DNA from: a bacterium
GTDB taxonomy: Bacteria > SZUA-79 > Acidulodesulfobacterales > Acidulodesulfobacteraceae
Reading direction: 5' to 3'
Length of the DNA stretch: 6,812 bases
Assembly (NCBI GenBank): GCA_021813595.1
Contig: JAKAKF010000263.1
Location: 1-6,812, forward strand
The notes under the pieces are model-generated. The model had not been told where the DNA came from. It did no database searches and worked only from the letters and a program-made list of their open reading frames with translations. The translations under genes and the position numbers were made by a program. Below are positions 1-6,812 of this stretch, in pieces; position 1 is the first letter of the stretch, and each line of letters starts with the position of its first letter.

Positions 1-1535
1 ACGCCCGTACGTCCATCTTTACCTGTTGTTTTAACGGTTCCTTCGGATGCATAAATATTATACAGCGAGTTAAGCGCCCAGGCTATTCCGTTAGAATCAG
101 TATATTGAACGAGTATTCCGGACGGATTTTTAACATCCGGATTTGTAATATCCGAAACGGTATCGTGAAGACCGCCGGTATCGCCCGCCGCAATAACGCA
201 TCCGTATCTCATAGCTATCATCTGCGACAATCCGCAAGGCTCGAACTTTGAAGGCATAACGAAAATATCCGATGCTGCATATATTTTATGGGAAAGAGCT
301 TCATCGTATTTTCCGGTCTGCGCAAAAACCTTATCTTTGAAAACTTCCGCAAGGTAATTTGCTTTGCCTTCTATGTAATCCTTGCCGCTTCCGAGTATGA
401 CTACTTGAAACGGAAAATCGTTCCAGCTAAAAAGCGCGTCCAAAAATTCGTTTATGCCTTTTTCCTCGGTAAGCCTGCTTACTACCCCTATAAGAGGAAG
501 TATTTTACCGTCTTTATCTTTTTTTAAAGGCAGGGAAATTTCCGAAAAAAGCGCCTTTTTATTATTTAATTTAAATTTTTTCCATTCTGCATAATCTTTA
601 ATTCCGTATCCGTCGTTTTTAATATTTAAATTATAGCTTATAAACCTGTCGGTTTTCGGATTCCAGTAATCTAAATCTATGCCGTTAAGTATCCCTCTTA
701 GACGTCCTGCATTGCGGAGATTATTAAGCTCGCCGTCAAGCCCGAAGCCGAATCTGCTGTCGGTTATTTCCTGGGCATACGTCGGGCTTACCGTAGTAAC
801 TATATCGGAAAGCTTAATTCCGCCTTTTAGACTGTTTATAGTTCCGAAATGTTCGTAAGCATCGGAAGAATTATATTTAAAATCTAAGCCTATATCGTAA
901 AAATCGTCCAAACCGTAAACGCCTTGATAACCAAGATTATGTATCGTAAAGGCTATAGCAGGCCTTAATCCTTTTGCGCTTACGCTCCTGCTCAATTTAC
1001 CGCTTAAAATACCTTCGGCGGAACCGCTTAAGTTTACCGAAACTTTTTTATCTCCAAACGTCTGCCTTACGACGGCGGGAACAAATCCTCCCGACCAGTC
1101 GTGAGTATGGACGACCAAAGGTATTCCAAGAATTTTCATTGCGTACGCCGTTCCATGAGCAAGCATTGCATAACGCCACAGGTTGTCTTTATATGCACAA
1201 ACCCCTCCGTGCGTACCGTAAACTTCTTCCCTGTTAAAAAAATGATTCTGCTCTATAAGAACGATAGGAATATCTCCCAAGGCAAAACCGGTTTTAATTC
1301 CAAACTCAAAAGGAATTTCCCCGAAATTTACTCTGCCGGCCGGATATGTTTCCCTTATATCCAGTAAATTTTTTGGAATTATATTTTTGTAATAAGGAAT
1401 TACCACCCGCACGTTAATGCCGGCCCTGAGCAAAAATTTAGGAAGGCTGCCCATTACGTCGCCGAGACCTCCGGCTTTTACCAGCGGAGACATTTCCGCC
1501 CCTACAAACCATATTTCGTTATTAAATTCGCTCAT
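1..1535 (-). CDS. glgA: Glycogen synthase (ADP-glucose type, GT5), C-terminus cut by window edge
   Basis: Transfers glucose from ADP-glucose to the non-reducing end of an alpha-1,4-glucan in the cytoplasm. The frame is open from ATG at 1535 to base 1 (511 codons), so the stop lies outside. Visible GT5 marks: the ADP-glucose-binding K-A-G-G-L loop at residues 20-24 (then GDV), HDW at 145-147, TIHNLGYQG at 197-205, TVSPTYAQEIT in the middle, VVSRLTEEKG with the phosphate-contacting pair R354 and K359, and PSKFEPCGLSQ at 428-438 with the catalytic-site E432, followed by TGGLHDTV. These match both Rossmann-like domains of bacterial GlgA. E. coli GlgA is 477 residues, whereas this one already exceeds 511. 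The excess comes mainly from a Ser/Gly/Lys-rich insert of about 28 residues between HDW and TIHN. ATG 1535 puts the KxGGL loop at the usual distance from the N-terminus. It is last in the visible operon, 49 bases after the GH57 glucanotransferase. The identification is secure; the missing tail is probably a few dozen residues. Confidence 0.96.
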   Translation of the reverse strand, partial: MSEFNNEIWFVGAEMSPLVKAGGLGDVMGSLPKFLLRAGINVRVVIPYYKNIIPKNLLDIRETYPAGRVNFGEIPFEFGIKTGFALGDIPIVLIEQNHFFNREEVYGTHGGVCAYKDNLWRYAMLAHGTAYAMKILGIPLVVHTHDWSGGFVPAVVRQTFGDKKVSVNLSGSAEGILSGKLSRSVSAKGLRPAIAFTIHNLGYQGVYGLDDFYDIGLDFKYNSSDAYEHFGTINSLKGGIKLSDIVTTVSPTYAQEITDSRFGFGLDGELNNLRNAGRLRGILNGIDLDYWNPKTDRFISYNLNIKNDGYGIKDYAEWKKFKLNNKKALFSEISLPLKKDKDGKILPLIGVVSRLTEEKGINEFLDALFSWNDFPFQVVILGSGKDYIEGKANYLAEVFKDKVFAQTGKYDEALSHKIYAASDIFVMPSKFEPCGLSQMIAMRYGCVIAAGDTGGLHDTVSDITNPDVKNPSGILVQYTDSNGIAWALNSLYNIYASEGTVKTTGKDGRTG

Positions 1536-1584
1536 TTTAAACCCGTTTTTATTTGCATGCTTTTTAAAAATTCAAGGCTTTTTA
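1536..1584 (-). promoter_or_regulatory. 49-base junction with weak ribosome site before glgA
   Basis: The longest spacer in the operon. A CGGG (1545-1542) stands 6 bases before ATG 1535 and is the best, though weak, Shine-Dalgarno candidate. The spacer also holds an 8-base direct repeat GCTTTTTA (plus strand, 1559-1566 and 1577-1584), a TTTTTAAAAA palindrome (1561-1570) and GCATGC. None of these forms a GC-rich stem followed by a U-tract in the coding direction, so I see no terminator. A minor internal promoter cannot be excluded in DNA this AT-rich. Confidence 0.35.
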
Positions 1585-3753
1585 TTAATTTATTTTTTCT
1601 ACGTCTATAGATATTATACTACTAAAATCTTCTTCTGTATTTAAGTTAAAATTATATCTTATCTCTATGCCCTGAAAAATCCTTTCGTATCCGTTTTCGG
1701 AAAGCGACATAGTCGTCAAAGGCTTAAATACGATGTCGTAATTTTTTAAAAAATTAGAGTCCGACCGTTCTTTCAGCGTTATTTTTCCGCCCCAGAATGA
1801 ATCTTTCAAATATATAAAATTATCGCATCCGGATGCATTGTTTTTTTTCATGATATTATTAATTCCTTTCACTTCGCCGTCCATATCTATGCTGACTGCC
1901 GGGCCGTCGCCGCCGGGGAAAGCAAACCTGAAAACGACTTGTAAATTTCCGGAAATTTTCGGCCTTGATTTTATGAAAAAAGATACAGACTCCTCTATCT
2001 TTATGCTTAGCCCTAAAATTTCATCGGGCATACCTTCCGCTTTTATATCCGTTAAATTATTTAAATTATTATCGCGGAGGGCTTCACCGCCGCCGGTAAT
2101 TACGGGATACGCCTTTGTTTCGACAAATATATAATTTTTACCGTCATGTTCGCATATATTTTTTATATCCGCGCAGGAAAAATAAAGAGGCTTGTTTTCA
2201 AATAAAATTTCAAAAGAAGGAAGAATGCCTTTGTGCGTTAAAATATCATTTTCCGATAAATCGGAAGGATATTTAGTTTCGTCATGTATCGTCTTAGGCG
2301 GCTCTTCTTCCGAACCGTTTTTATTTTTTATATCGCTATCGGCGCTTTCTTCTTTTGAATTTTTTTCTTTTATTTTTAAGATGTCGTATTCTTCATGCAG
2401 GCAGAATACGTCGCCAAGAGAATGAATCAATCCTTTTCCTATATAATCCAATGCCGAAAAAGAAGCTGACGAAGGCTTATAAACTATACACCATAAATCG
2501 TTTGAAAGCAAAAATTCTTTTTCTCCGTCCGAGTCGAAATCAAAACATTCTATCTCTATTTTTCCGCTAACGGCATCTTTATAAAAAACGTAGGAAGATA
2601 ATAGCGCATTATGTATCGCTCTCCTTAAATGCGGCAGATAAATGCCGCCGAATACTCCGTGCCAATAAGCATCGTTAGCTTGAGATTTAAGAAGTTCTGC
2701 GTCGGCTTCGTTAAGATTTTTACCGTAAGTTTCTTGAATATAATCTATTTTTAGGCTTAAATTAACCATCCTTTTATGCTGGAGATTAGATTCCGGATAT
2801 CTGGTTAAAAAATTATGCCATATGCCGGAACTTAAAGGAGCTGAAGGATTCTTCGATTTTATTTTTTCGCAAGCGTCTCTTGTTGCCGGTGGCAAAGTCC
2901 ATTCTCCCATTTCTCTGTAGCTTGAAATAGGCAGATATACCGGATTCCTTTTTTCCATATTGCACAATAAATTTGAAGGAAGCTCGAAAATGATGTCGGA
3001 ATAAAGACTGTCCCCGTCTTTTGAAGAGACTTCATCGATAAAATTTTCCAACCAGCCTTTGTTTCCTTCTTTTCCGTAAACCCAGTCGAAAGTATCAGGC
3101 CATCCGCCCATTTTTTCGCCGTCGTCAAACATAACCGACAAATCGGAACGTCTTCCGTTTAGATATAAAATCTCGTTTAAAGATTCCGACGGTTCGGCAA
3201 AAGGTATCTTGTATCTTAATCTTTCATGTATAGGAAATATATCGAAGTATTCTCCACCGTATTCGGTTCTAAAAACGGAGTCTATACAGTCGGGAGAAAT
3301 ACCCGCTTGAAAAAATTGAAAGTCGTCCAAAAAAGCATAATTTAATCCGGCCGATTTTAAATCTTTAATTATATCGGGCTGCCATATTCTTTCGGTTATC
3401 CACGCCCCTGAAGGATATATCCCGAAAAGTCTTTTTAAAGCTATGTTCAGCATTTCAAGCTGTTTTAATCTGTCTTTCGGCGGAATCATGGCAAGAATTG
3501 GTTCGTAATATCCTCCTCCTATAAGCTCTATTAATCCGGCATTTACGCCTTCGGCTATTATTTCTATTAATTCGGAATCGTTTTCTTCCCACCATTCTAA
3601 AAGTACGCCGGAAGCGTGCAGGCAAAATTTTACATTAAGCCTGAAAAGGGTTCTGATAAGGGGCGAATAAGATTTTTGATGGACTTCTTTAAAAACAAAA
3701 TCAAAATTGCCGACGGGCTGATGACAATGAAATCCTAAGATAAATTTAGTCAT
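1585..3753 (-). CDS. GH57 4-alpha-glucanotransferase / alpha-amylase with C-terminal beta-domains
   Basis: A 722-residue GH57 enzyme resembling Thermococcus litoralis 4-alpha-glucanotransferase, which moves alpha-1,4-glucan segments between chains and may also hydrolyse. The N-terminal (beta/alpha)7 barrel starts at once (FILGFHCHQP, residues 4-13), so there is no signal peptide. Conserved GH57 regions follow in order: GGGYYEPI (79-86); WITERIWQP with nucleophile E121; VMFDDGEKMGGWP with the acid/base aspartate in the D210/D211 pair; EMGEWTLPP (281-289). A helical middle domain of DUF1925 type runs from about 310 to 390 (RYPESN, then AYWHGVFGGIYLPHLRRA). The C-terminal part from about 395 resembles the DUF1926 beta-sandwich and opens with a D-x-D-x-D-G loop at 405-410. 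The T. litoralis enzyme is 659 residues; the extra length is largely a charged, low-complexity segment at about 460-503. ATG 3753 is the only sensible start because the catalytic HQP is at residues 11-13. It lies 11 bases after the upstream GH57 gene. Whether transfer or hydrolysis dominates cannot be told from sequence. Confidence 0.9.
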   Translation of the reverse strand: MTKFILGFHCHQPVGNFDFVFKEVHQKSYSPLIRTLFRLNVKFCLHASGVLLEWWEENDSELIEIIAEGVNAGLIELIGGGYYEPILAMIPPKDRLKQLEMLNIALKRLFGIYPSGAWITERIWQPDIIKDLKSAGLNYAFLDDFQFFQAGISPDCIDSVFRTEYGGEYFDIFPIHERLRYKIPFAEPSESLNEILYLNGRRSDLSVMFDDGEKMGGWPDTFDWVYGKEGNKGWLENFIDEVSSKDGDSLYSDIIFELPSNLLCNMEKRNPVYLPISSYREMGEWTLPPATRDACEKIKSKNPSAPLSSGIWHNFLTRYPESNLQHKRMVNLSLKIDYIQETYGKNLNEADAELLKSQANDAYWHGVFGGIYLPHLRRAIHNALLSSYVFYKDAVSGKIEIECFDFDSDGEKEFLLSNDLWCIVYKPSSASFSALDYIGKGLIHSLGDVFCLHEEYDILKIKEKNSKEESADSDIKNKNGSEEEPPKTIHDETKYPSDLSENDILTHKGILPSFEILFENKPLYFSCADIKNICEHDGKNYIFVETKAYPVITGGGEALRDNNLNNLTDIKAEGMPDEILGLSIKIEESVSFFIKSRPKISGNLQVVFRFAFPGGDGPAVSIDMDGEVKGINNIMKKNNASGCDNFIYLKDSFWGGKITLKERSDSNFLKNYDIVFKPLTTMSLSENGYERIFQGIEIRYNFNLNTEEDFSSIISIDVEKIN

Positions 3754-3776
3754 ATAGTTAAAATTTACAGATCTCC
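3754..3776 (-). promoter_or_regulatory. 11-base junction and distant GGAG before the glucanotransferase gene
   Basis: Between the stop at 3767-3765 and ATG 3753 there are only 11 bases (AT-rich, no Shine-Dalgarno). The nearest GGAG (3776-3773) lies inside the last codons of the upstream gene, 19 bases before the ATG, which is too far for normal pairing. The close spacing suggests translational coupling to the upstream GH57 gene. This is inference. Confidence 0.3.
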
Positions 3777-5576
3777 GCCTCTTTTCATTATTCCGCCCTT
3801 TTCGGCAATAAGATTTTTTGTGGAAGACAAAGATTCATACAGTAAATCAGGTACTTTTTTACCTGTTTTTACGTAAATATTTTTTAAAAAATCCCTGAAA
3901 ATTTTTTCCATGGAAGACTGCGAAAATAAAGGACTGTCGGGACCAAGCCACCAGAACCAGTCTGAACCCTCTGCAGACATGAGATTTTTTAAAGCTTCTT
4001 CTAAATCCGTTTTATTAATATTTTTCTCTTGAATCGAGTCGAGCAAAACGTTTTTTGCGTCGTTAAGCATAGACCAAGCTTTATTTTTCTGTTCTTCGCC
4101 GACCCACATTCTTAAATTTCCGTTTACCCACGAACCCGGCACGATATAGTCGAGCTTCATACATGAGATGCTGTTTTCATTGCATAAGCCGGCGGCTTCG
4201 CTTAATAAAAGAGGCGTAATTTTAACAGACGAAGATATCAACGAATAAAGGTCGTTTAAAAAATAAAAACCGTTTTCGTAATAGTATTCCCAAGGATTTT
4301 CGCCGTCAAGTATAATAGAAACCGCGGCGTCTTTATCAAAGTCGTCTATAGCGTTTAGTTTATCGACAAGATCATTTGCCGCATCGTCTCCTCTCCATTT
4401 AGAATATGTAAAGCCTATTAGGTCGGAAAGTCCGGAATCCCTGAATAGTATCTTGACGCCTGTATCTTTCCATTTATAAACCCTATACAAAGGTATAATA
4501 TTTTTCCCCTGAGAAAAAACTGGTTTATGAGCATCGATGCCAAGAGAGGAAGATAAAAGCTCTTCACCGCTTGCGCATATGTCTATGCCGTATTCGCTAA
4601 AAAGTTGAAGCGTTTCTTGCGAAACGGCTCCTTCCGAAGGCCACATTGCTTTTACGCTATTTTTTTTTGCGGTATATTTATAATATCCGCTTAAAGAATC
4701 CATATGTCTTTTTGCGCTTTCCAATCCGCCGTCGTATCTTTCAAATCCAACCGGTTCGTAATATATTCCTGTCATCTGAGCGGAAATTCCGCCGCAATGA
4801 ATATCTAACAATAAAGGTATTATGGGGTGATAATGGGGCGATAAACTGATTTCGTATTCGCCTTTTTTTCTGGCTTTTAATTCCTCAAGTTTGTTTTTTT
4901 CTATCATATTAGGATATTCTGGAAACGTTTCCGGAGGCTCTCCGCCTTTTACCGCAGGAAATCCATATAAAGCAATACCGTATTTCATCCATTCTAAAAG
5001 TCTTTCAAGCAGTATTCTTCTGTCTCCTTCGGAATAACCGGAGCCTTTTCTTATTAAATAATTTATTACGGGATCATATCTTTTCATGCACTCGCCGCAC
5101 CAAGACAGGTGAAACCATACGCACAAATCGAAATAAAAATCGTCGTTTAAGTACCTTTGACGGGAACCTGACAAAGCAAGGTCGTATAAAACCTTATAAT
5201 CGTCAAATCTGCATACCATCTGTTCATAATTCGACCATATATAATGGTCGCACATCCATTTTCTTATATCTTCTCCGCCGTCGTCAACGCTTTTAAATAA
5301 AAGCGGTTTTAAAAATTTATCGGGTAAAATATCGAGCGCCTTCCTTGCGTTCTTTTCTGCGAGCGCTTTTTCTATGCGGTAGTTATAATCCTGCCACTGG
5401 TCTATTAATACCGGGGTAATATTTATATTGGCTTTCATGCCGGAATTGGAAAGTATGTTAAGCGGCATGTCGATGTAATCTTTTATAGCGTGCAGATAAA
5501 CCCATGGCAACGCAAATTCCCCGCCGGAATTTCTGTATTCCGGCTGATGCATATGCCACAATAGTATGAGATTCAT
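3765..5576 (-). CDS. GH57 alpha-amylase/amylopullulanase-like protein (COG1449 type)
   Basis: A complete 603-residue GH57 protein, probably cleaving alpha-1,4 and possibly alpha-1,6 bonds of glycogen or maltodextrins in the cytoplasm. No signal peptide: the first barrel strand and HMHQP motif occupy residues 4-12. GH57 signatures in order: SPHYHPIIPLL (246-256); MWPSEGAVSQE (311-321) with the predicted nucleophile E315; ILDGENPWEYY (422-432) with the predicted acid/base D424; GSWVNGNLRMWVGEEQKNKAW (481-501); and the aromatic SDWFWWLGPD (538-547). The WPSEG and LDGENPWE contexts match amylopullulanases and the COG1449 alpha-amylase/alpha-mannosidase group rather than branching enzymes or 4-alpha-glucanotransferases. 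Residues 60-240 form a long, mostly helical insertion before the second motif, with a Cys-containing patch (WCGEC, 159-163). It lacks the extra C-terminal modules of secreted archaeal amylopullulanases. It sits 36 bases after the branching enzyme gene and 11 before the glucanotransferase gene. Family and fold are sure; the exact substrate, and whether it debranches, are inference. Confidence 0.88.
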   Translation of the reverse strand: MNLILLWHMHQPEYRNSGGEFALPWVYLHAIKDYIDMPLNILSNSGMKANINITPVLIDQWQDYNYRIEKALAEKNARKALDILPDKFLKPLLFKSVDDGGEDIRKWMCDHYIWSNYEQMVCRFDDYKVLYDLALSGSRQRYLNDDFYFDLCVWFHLSWCGECMKRYDPVINYLIRKGSGYSEGDRRILLERLLEWMKYGIALYGFPAVKGGEPPETFPEYPNMIEKNKLEELKARKKGEYEISLSPHYHPIIPLLLDIHCGGISAQMTGIYYEPVGFERYDGGLESAKRHMDSLSGYYKYTAKKNSVKAMWPSEGAVSQETLQLFSEYGIDICASGEELLSSSLGIDAHKPVFSQGKNIIPLYRVYKWKDTGVKILFRDSGLSDLIGFTYSKWRGDDAANDLVDKLNAIDDFDKDAAVSIILDGENPWEYYYENGFYFLNDLYSLISSSVKITPLLLSEAAGLCNENSISCMKLDYIVPGSWVNGNLRMWVGEEQKNKAWSMLNDAKNVLLDSIQEKNINKTDLEEALKNLMSAEGSDWFWWLGPDSPLFSQSSMEKIFRDFLKNIYVKTGKKVPDLLYESLSSTKNLIAEKGGIMKRGGDL

Positions 5577-5612
5577 ATTTCGCGTAAAATTAATTAATAT
5601 TCGATTTGCGTC
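5577..5612 (-). promoter_or_regulatory. Intergenic junction, branching enzyme to COG1449-type GH57 gene
   Basis: This 36-base, very AT-rich spacer carries a TTAATTAA palindrome. On the coding strand it ends ACGCGAAAT just before ATG 5576, with no recognisable Shine-Dalgarno core. No terminator hairpin is visible, which agrees with read-through transcription. The start at 5576 is fixed by the HMHQP strand beginning a few codons later, not by a ribosome site. Confidence 0.4.
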
Positions 5613-6812
5613 TCAGCATATATCCTTTCCGTATAAACTTAAGGCGTCAAGTTTAGGAAAGATATTATCTTTACCTGAAATATCGTTAAACCAGCCGTTA
5701 TCCATAGGTTCTTCGCCTACCGCCATTAAAATGCATCGTTTTGCCCTGACTAAATGGGCTTTGACTCTCCTTTCGGCATAACTGACCGCCTGTCCTGTAG
5801 TCAGCATAAAAGGCCAGTCGCTGGATTGCGCAAGTATCAGTTCCCTTGCGCCCTGATTTAAGACTTCGGGATATTTTACACGATTAATACCGTTTTTGCA
5901 AATATCTATAAGAACGGAAGCAATGTCGGACAAAAAAGGCTGTATTACATCGTTTTTTCCGTTCAGCCAAACCTCCGCATAACCGCCGCCTCCCCAAGAC
6001 GAAGTTGCGGGCTGTGCGATAAAAACGCCGTTTTTTGCATTATTTCTGTTGATATTTTCGACTAATTCAAGATATGACTTTTCGTCGTCGTATTTTTTTA
6101 AAAGACCGTTAAGTTTGAAAATTGCTTCATCTGCTATGTCTATTGCTTTTGCCGATTTTACGAAACTGTTTTCGTTAATTCTTCTAAAAACGGCTTCAAG
6201 CCACCACGGGCCTTCAAACCACCAGTGTCCGAAAAGTTCTGCATCGTACATAGAAGTCACTACGGGTTCGTCTATATAATTTTTTAAATACTGAGTCTGC
6301 AGTTCCCTGTGATAGACAAACTGAGCGCCGTGTTCGTATGCCTTGCGCTTAGCCGCAGAAGGCCTGTATGCTTCTTTATAATTACCCTGCCCCGTAATCG
6401 CGTAATACTTCAGTCCGGTGAAAGTTTTAAGGCTTCCGTGTCTTAAAGGCGTCAAATGCGGCAAATCTAAATCAAAACCTACGTCTCTATAAAACTCCCT
6501 GTAAACGGGAGTTCCCGGATATCCTTCTTTAGACGACCAGACCTGCCTGGAACTTTCGGGGTCCCTGCCGAACATTACTACGTTAAAAGGAGTTATTATA
6601 GGGGAAAAACATCCGTTAACCGGATTAGGTTTGGCAAAATCTATGCCGTGCCTGTCCAAAAAAGTATAATATAGTCCGTATTTATTAAGAATACCGTCAA
6701 AACCTTCCGTATAACCGCATTCCGGCAGCCATATACCCTTGGGAGTAACGCCTAATATATTTTTATGAGTTTCTATGCCTACTTCAATTTGAGCGGCTAT
6801 AGCTTCTGGTTC
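5613..6812 (-). CDS. GH57 1,4-alpha-glucan branching enzyme, N-terminus cut by window edge
   Basis: Cuts alpha-1,4 chains and rejoins the piece through an alpha-1,6 bond, making the branches of glycogen. The C-terminal 399 residues are present, and the frame is open to base 6812. Catalytic marks: WLPECGY, with the nucleophile Glu at 6720-6722 (fragment residue 31), and SMYDAELFGHWWFEGPWW, with the acid/base Asp at 6243-6245 (fragment residue 190). Other family blocks: GRDPESSRQVWS..EGYPG..VYREFYRDVGFD, SSWGGGGYAEVWLNG, and a C-terminal helical DUF1957-type region with LNQGARELILAQSSDWPFM and the closing DNIFPKLD. These match GH57 branching enzymes such as Thermus TTHA1902 (about 520 residues), so roughly 120-150 N-terminal residues with the HQP motif lie outside the window. 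The TTG at 6659 cannot be the start because it would remove the nucleophile. It is the most upstream visible gene, so the operon promoter is probably outside. It is unrelated in fold to GH13 GlgB, so I give no glgB symbol. Confidence 0.94.
   Translation of the reverse strand, partial: EPEAIAAQIEVGIETHKNILGVTPKGIWLPECGYTEGFDGILNKYGLYYTFLDRHGIDFAKPNPVNGCFSPIITPFNVVMFGRDPESSRQVWSSKEGYPGTPVYREFYRDVGFDLDLPHLTPLRHGSLKTFTGLKYYAITGQGNYKEAYRPSAAKRKAYEHGAQFVYHRELQTQYLKNYIDEPVVTSMYDAELFGHWWFEGPWWLEAVFRRINENSFVKSAKAIDIADEAIFKLNGLLKKYDDEKSYLELVENINRNNAKNGVFIAQPATSSWGGGGYAEVWLNGKNDVIQPFLSDIASVLIDICKNGINRVKYPEVLNQGARELILAQSSDWPFMLTTGQAVSYAERRVKAHLVRAKRCILMAVGEEPMDNGWFNDISGKDNIFPKLDALSLYGKDIC

Noticed and set aside
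1559..1584. Possible terminator between the glucanotransferase gene and glgA
   Set aside because: The repeated GCTTTTTA copies are direct, not inverted. The only inverted element is an AT-only palindrome, so no stable GC stem with a U-tract forms in the direction of transcription.
1838..2134. Plus-strand open frame of 98 codons
   Set aside because: It lies antisense inside the glucanotransferase gene, shows no recognisable domain, and is explained by the AT-rich coding frame on the other strand. Other plus-strand open frames (for example 974-1237 and 5566-5781) fail for the same reason.
2859..3128. Minus-strand open frame of 89 codons overlapping the glucanotransferase gene in another frame
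   Set aside because: It covers a region where the main frame encodes clear GH57 sequence (EMGEWTLPP region), and it has no family features of its own.
6657..6659. TTG at 6659 as the start of the rightmost gene
   Set aside because: The frame is open to the window edge, and the upstream codons encode the WLPECGY nucleophile motif and further family-typical residues. The gene is simply truncated by the window.
1..6812. A novel defence, mobile or RNA-based system
   Set aside because: Nearly every base belongs to four recognisable metabolic genes. I saw no tandem or inverted repeat array, no transposase or recombinase, and no structured non-coding region.

Overview
The window is a piece of one minus-strand operon for intracellular alpha-glucan (glycogen) metabolism. 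Four genes lie head to tail with gaps of only 36, 11 and 49 bases. All four read from high to low coordinates. The first gene (N-terminus) and the last gene (C-terminus) are cut by the window edges. There is no stretch over 300 bases without a gene, and I see no RNA gene, mobile element, CRISPR array or convincing terminator or promoter inside the window.

In transcription order: (1) 6812-5613, the C-terminal ~399 residues of a GH57-type 1,4-alpha-glucan branching enzyme; (2) 5576-3765, a complete 603-residue GH57 protein of the alpha-amylase/amylopullulanase-like type (COG1449-like); (3) 3753-1585, a complete 722-residue GH57 protein with the architecture of archaeal/bacterial 4-alpha-glucanotransferases; (4) 1535-1, an ADP-glucose-type glycogen synthase GlgA missing only its last few dozen residues. 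Gene 4 is open to the left window edge. Gene 1 is open to the right edge, well beyond the internal TTG at 6659.

Together they make a coherent set: GlgA extends alpha-1,4 chains, the GH57 branching enzyme adds alpha-1,6 branches, and the other two GH57 enzymes would trim, debranch or rearrange the chains. No signal peptides are visible, so all should act in the cytoplasm. The notable point is that branching, hydrolysis and glucan transfer are all assigned to family GH57, with three clearly different active-site signatures, and no GH13 enzyme appears in the window.

The organism is a bacterium with an AT-leaning genome (roughly 40% G+C by eye, many ATA isoleucine codons, weak Shine-Dalgarno sites). 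GH57-based glycogen modules occur in thermophiles, deltaproteobacterial and Nitrospirota-like lineages and various candidate phyla, and I cannot place this one more precisely. I found no evidence for an undescribed system. The interest lies in insertions in two of the enzymes, the all-GH57 layout, and the undetermined specificity of gene 2.
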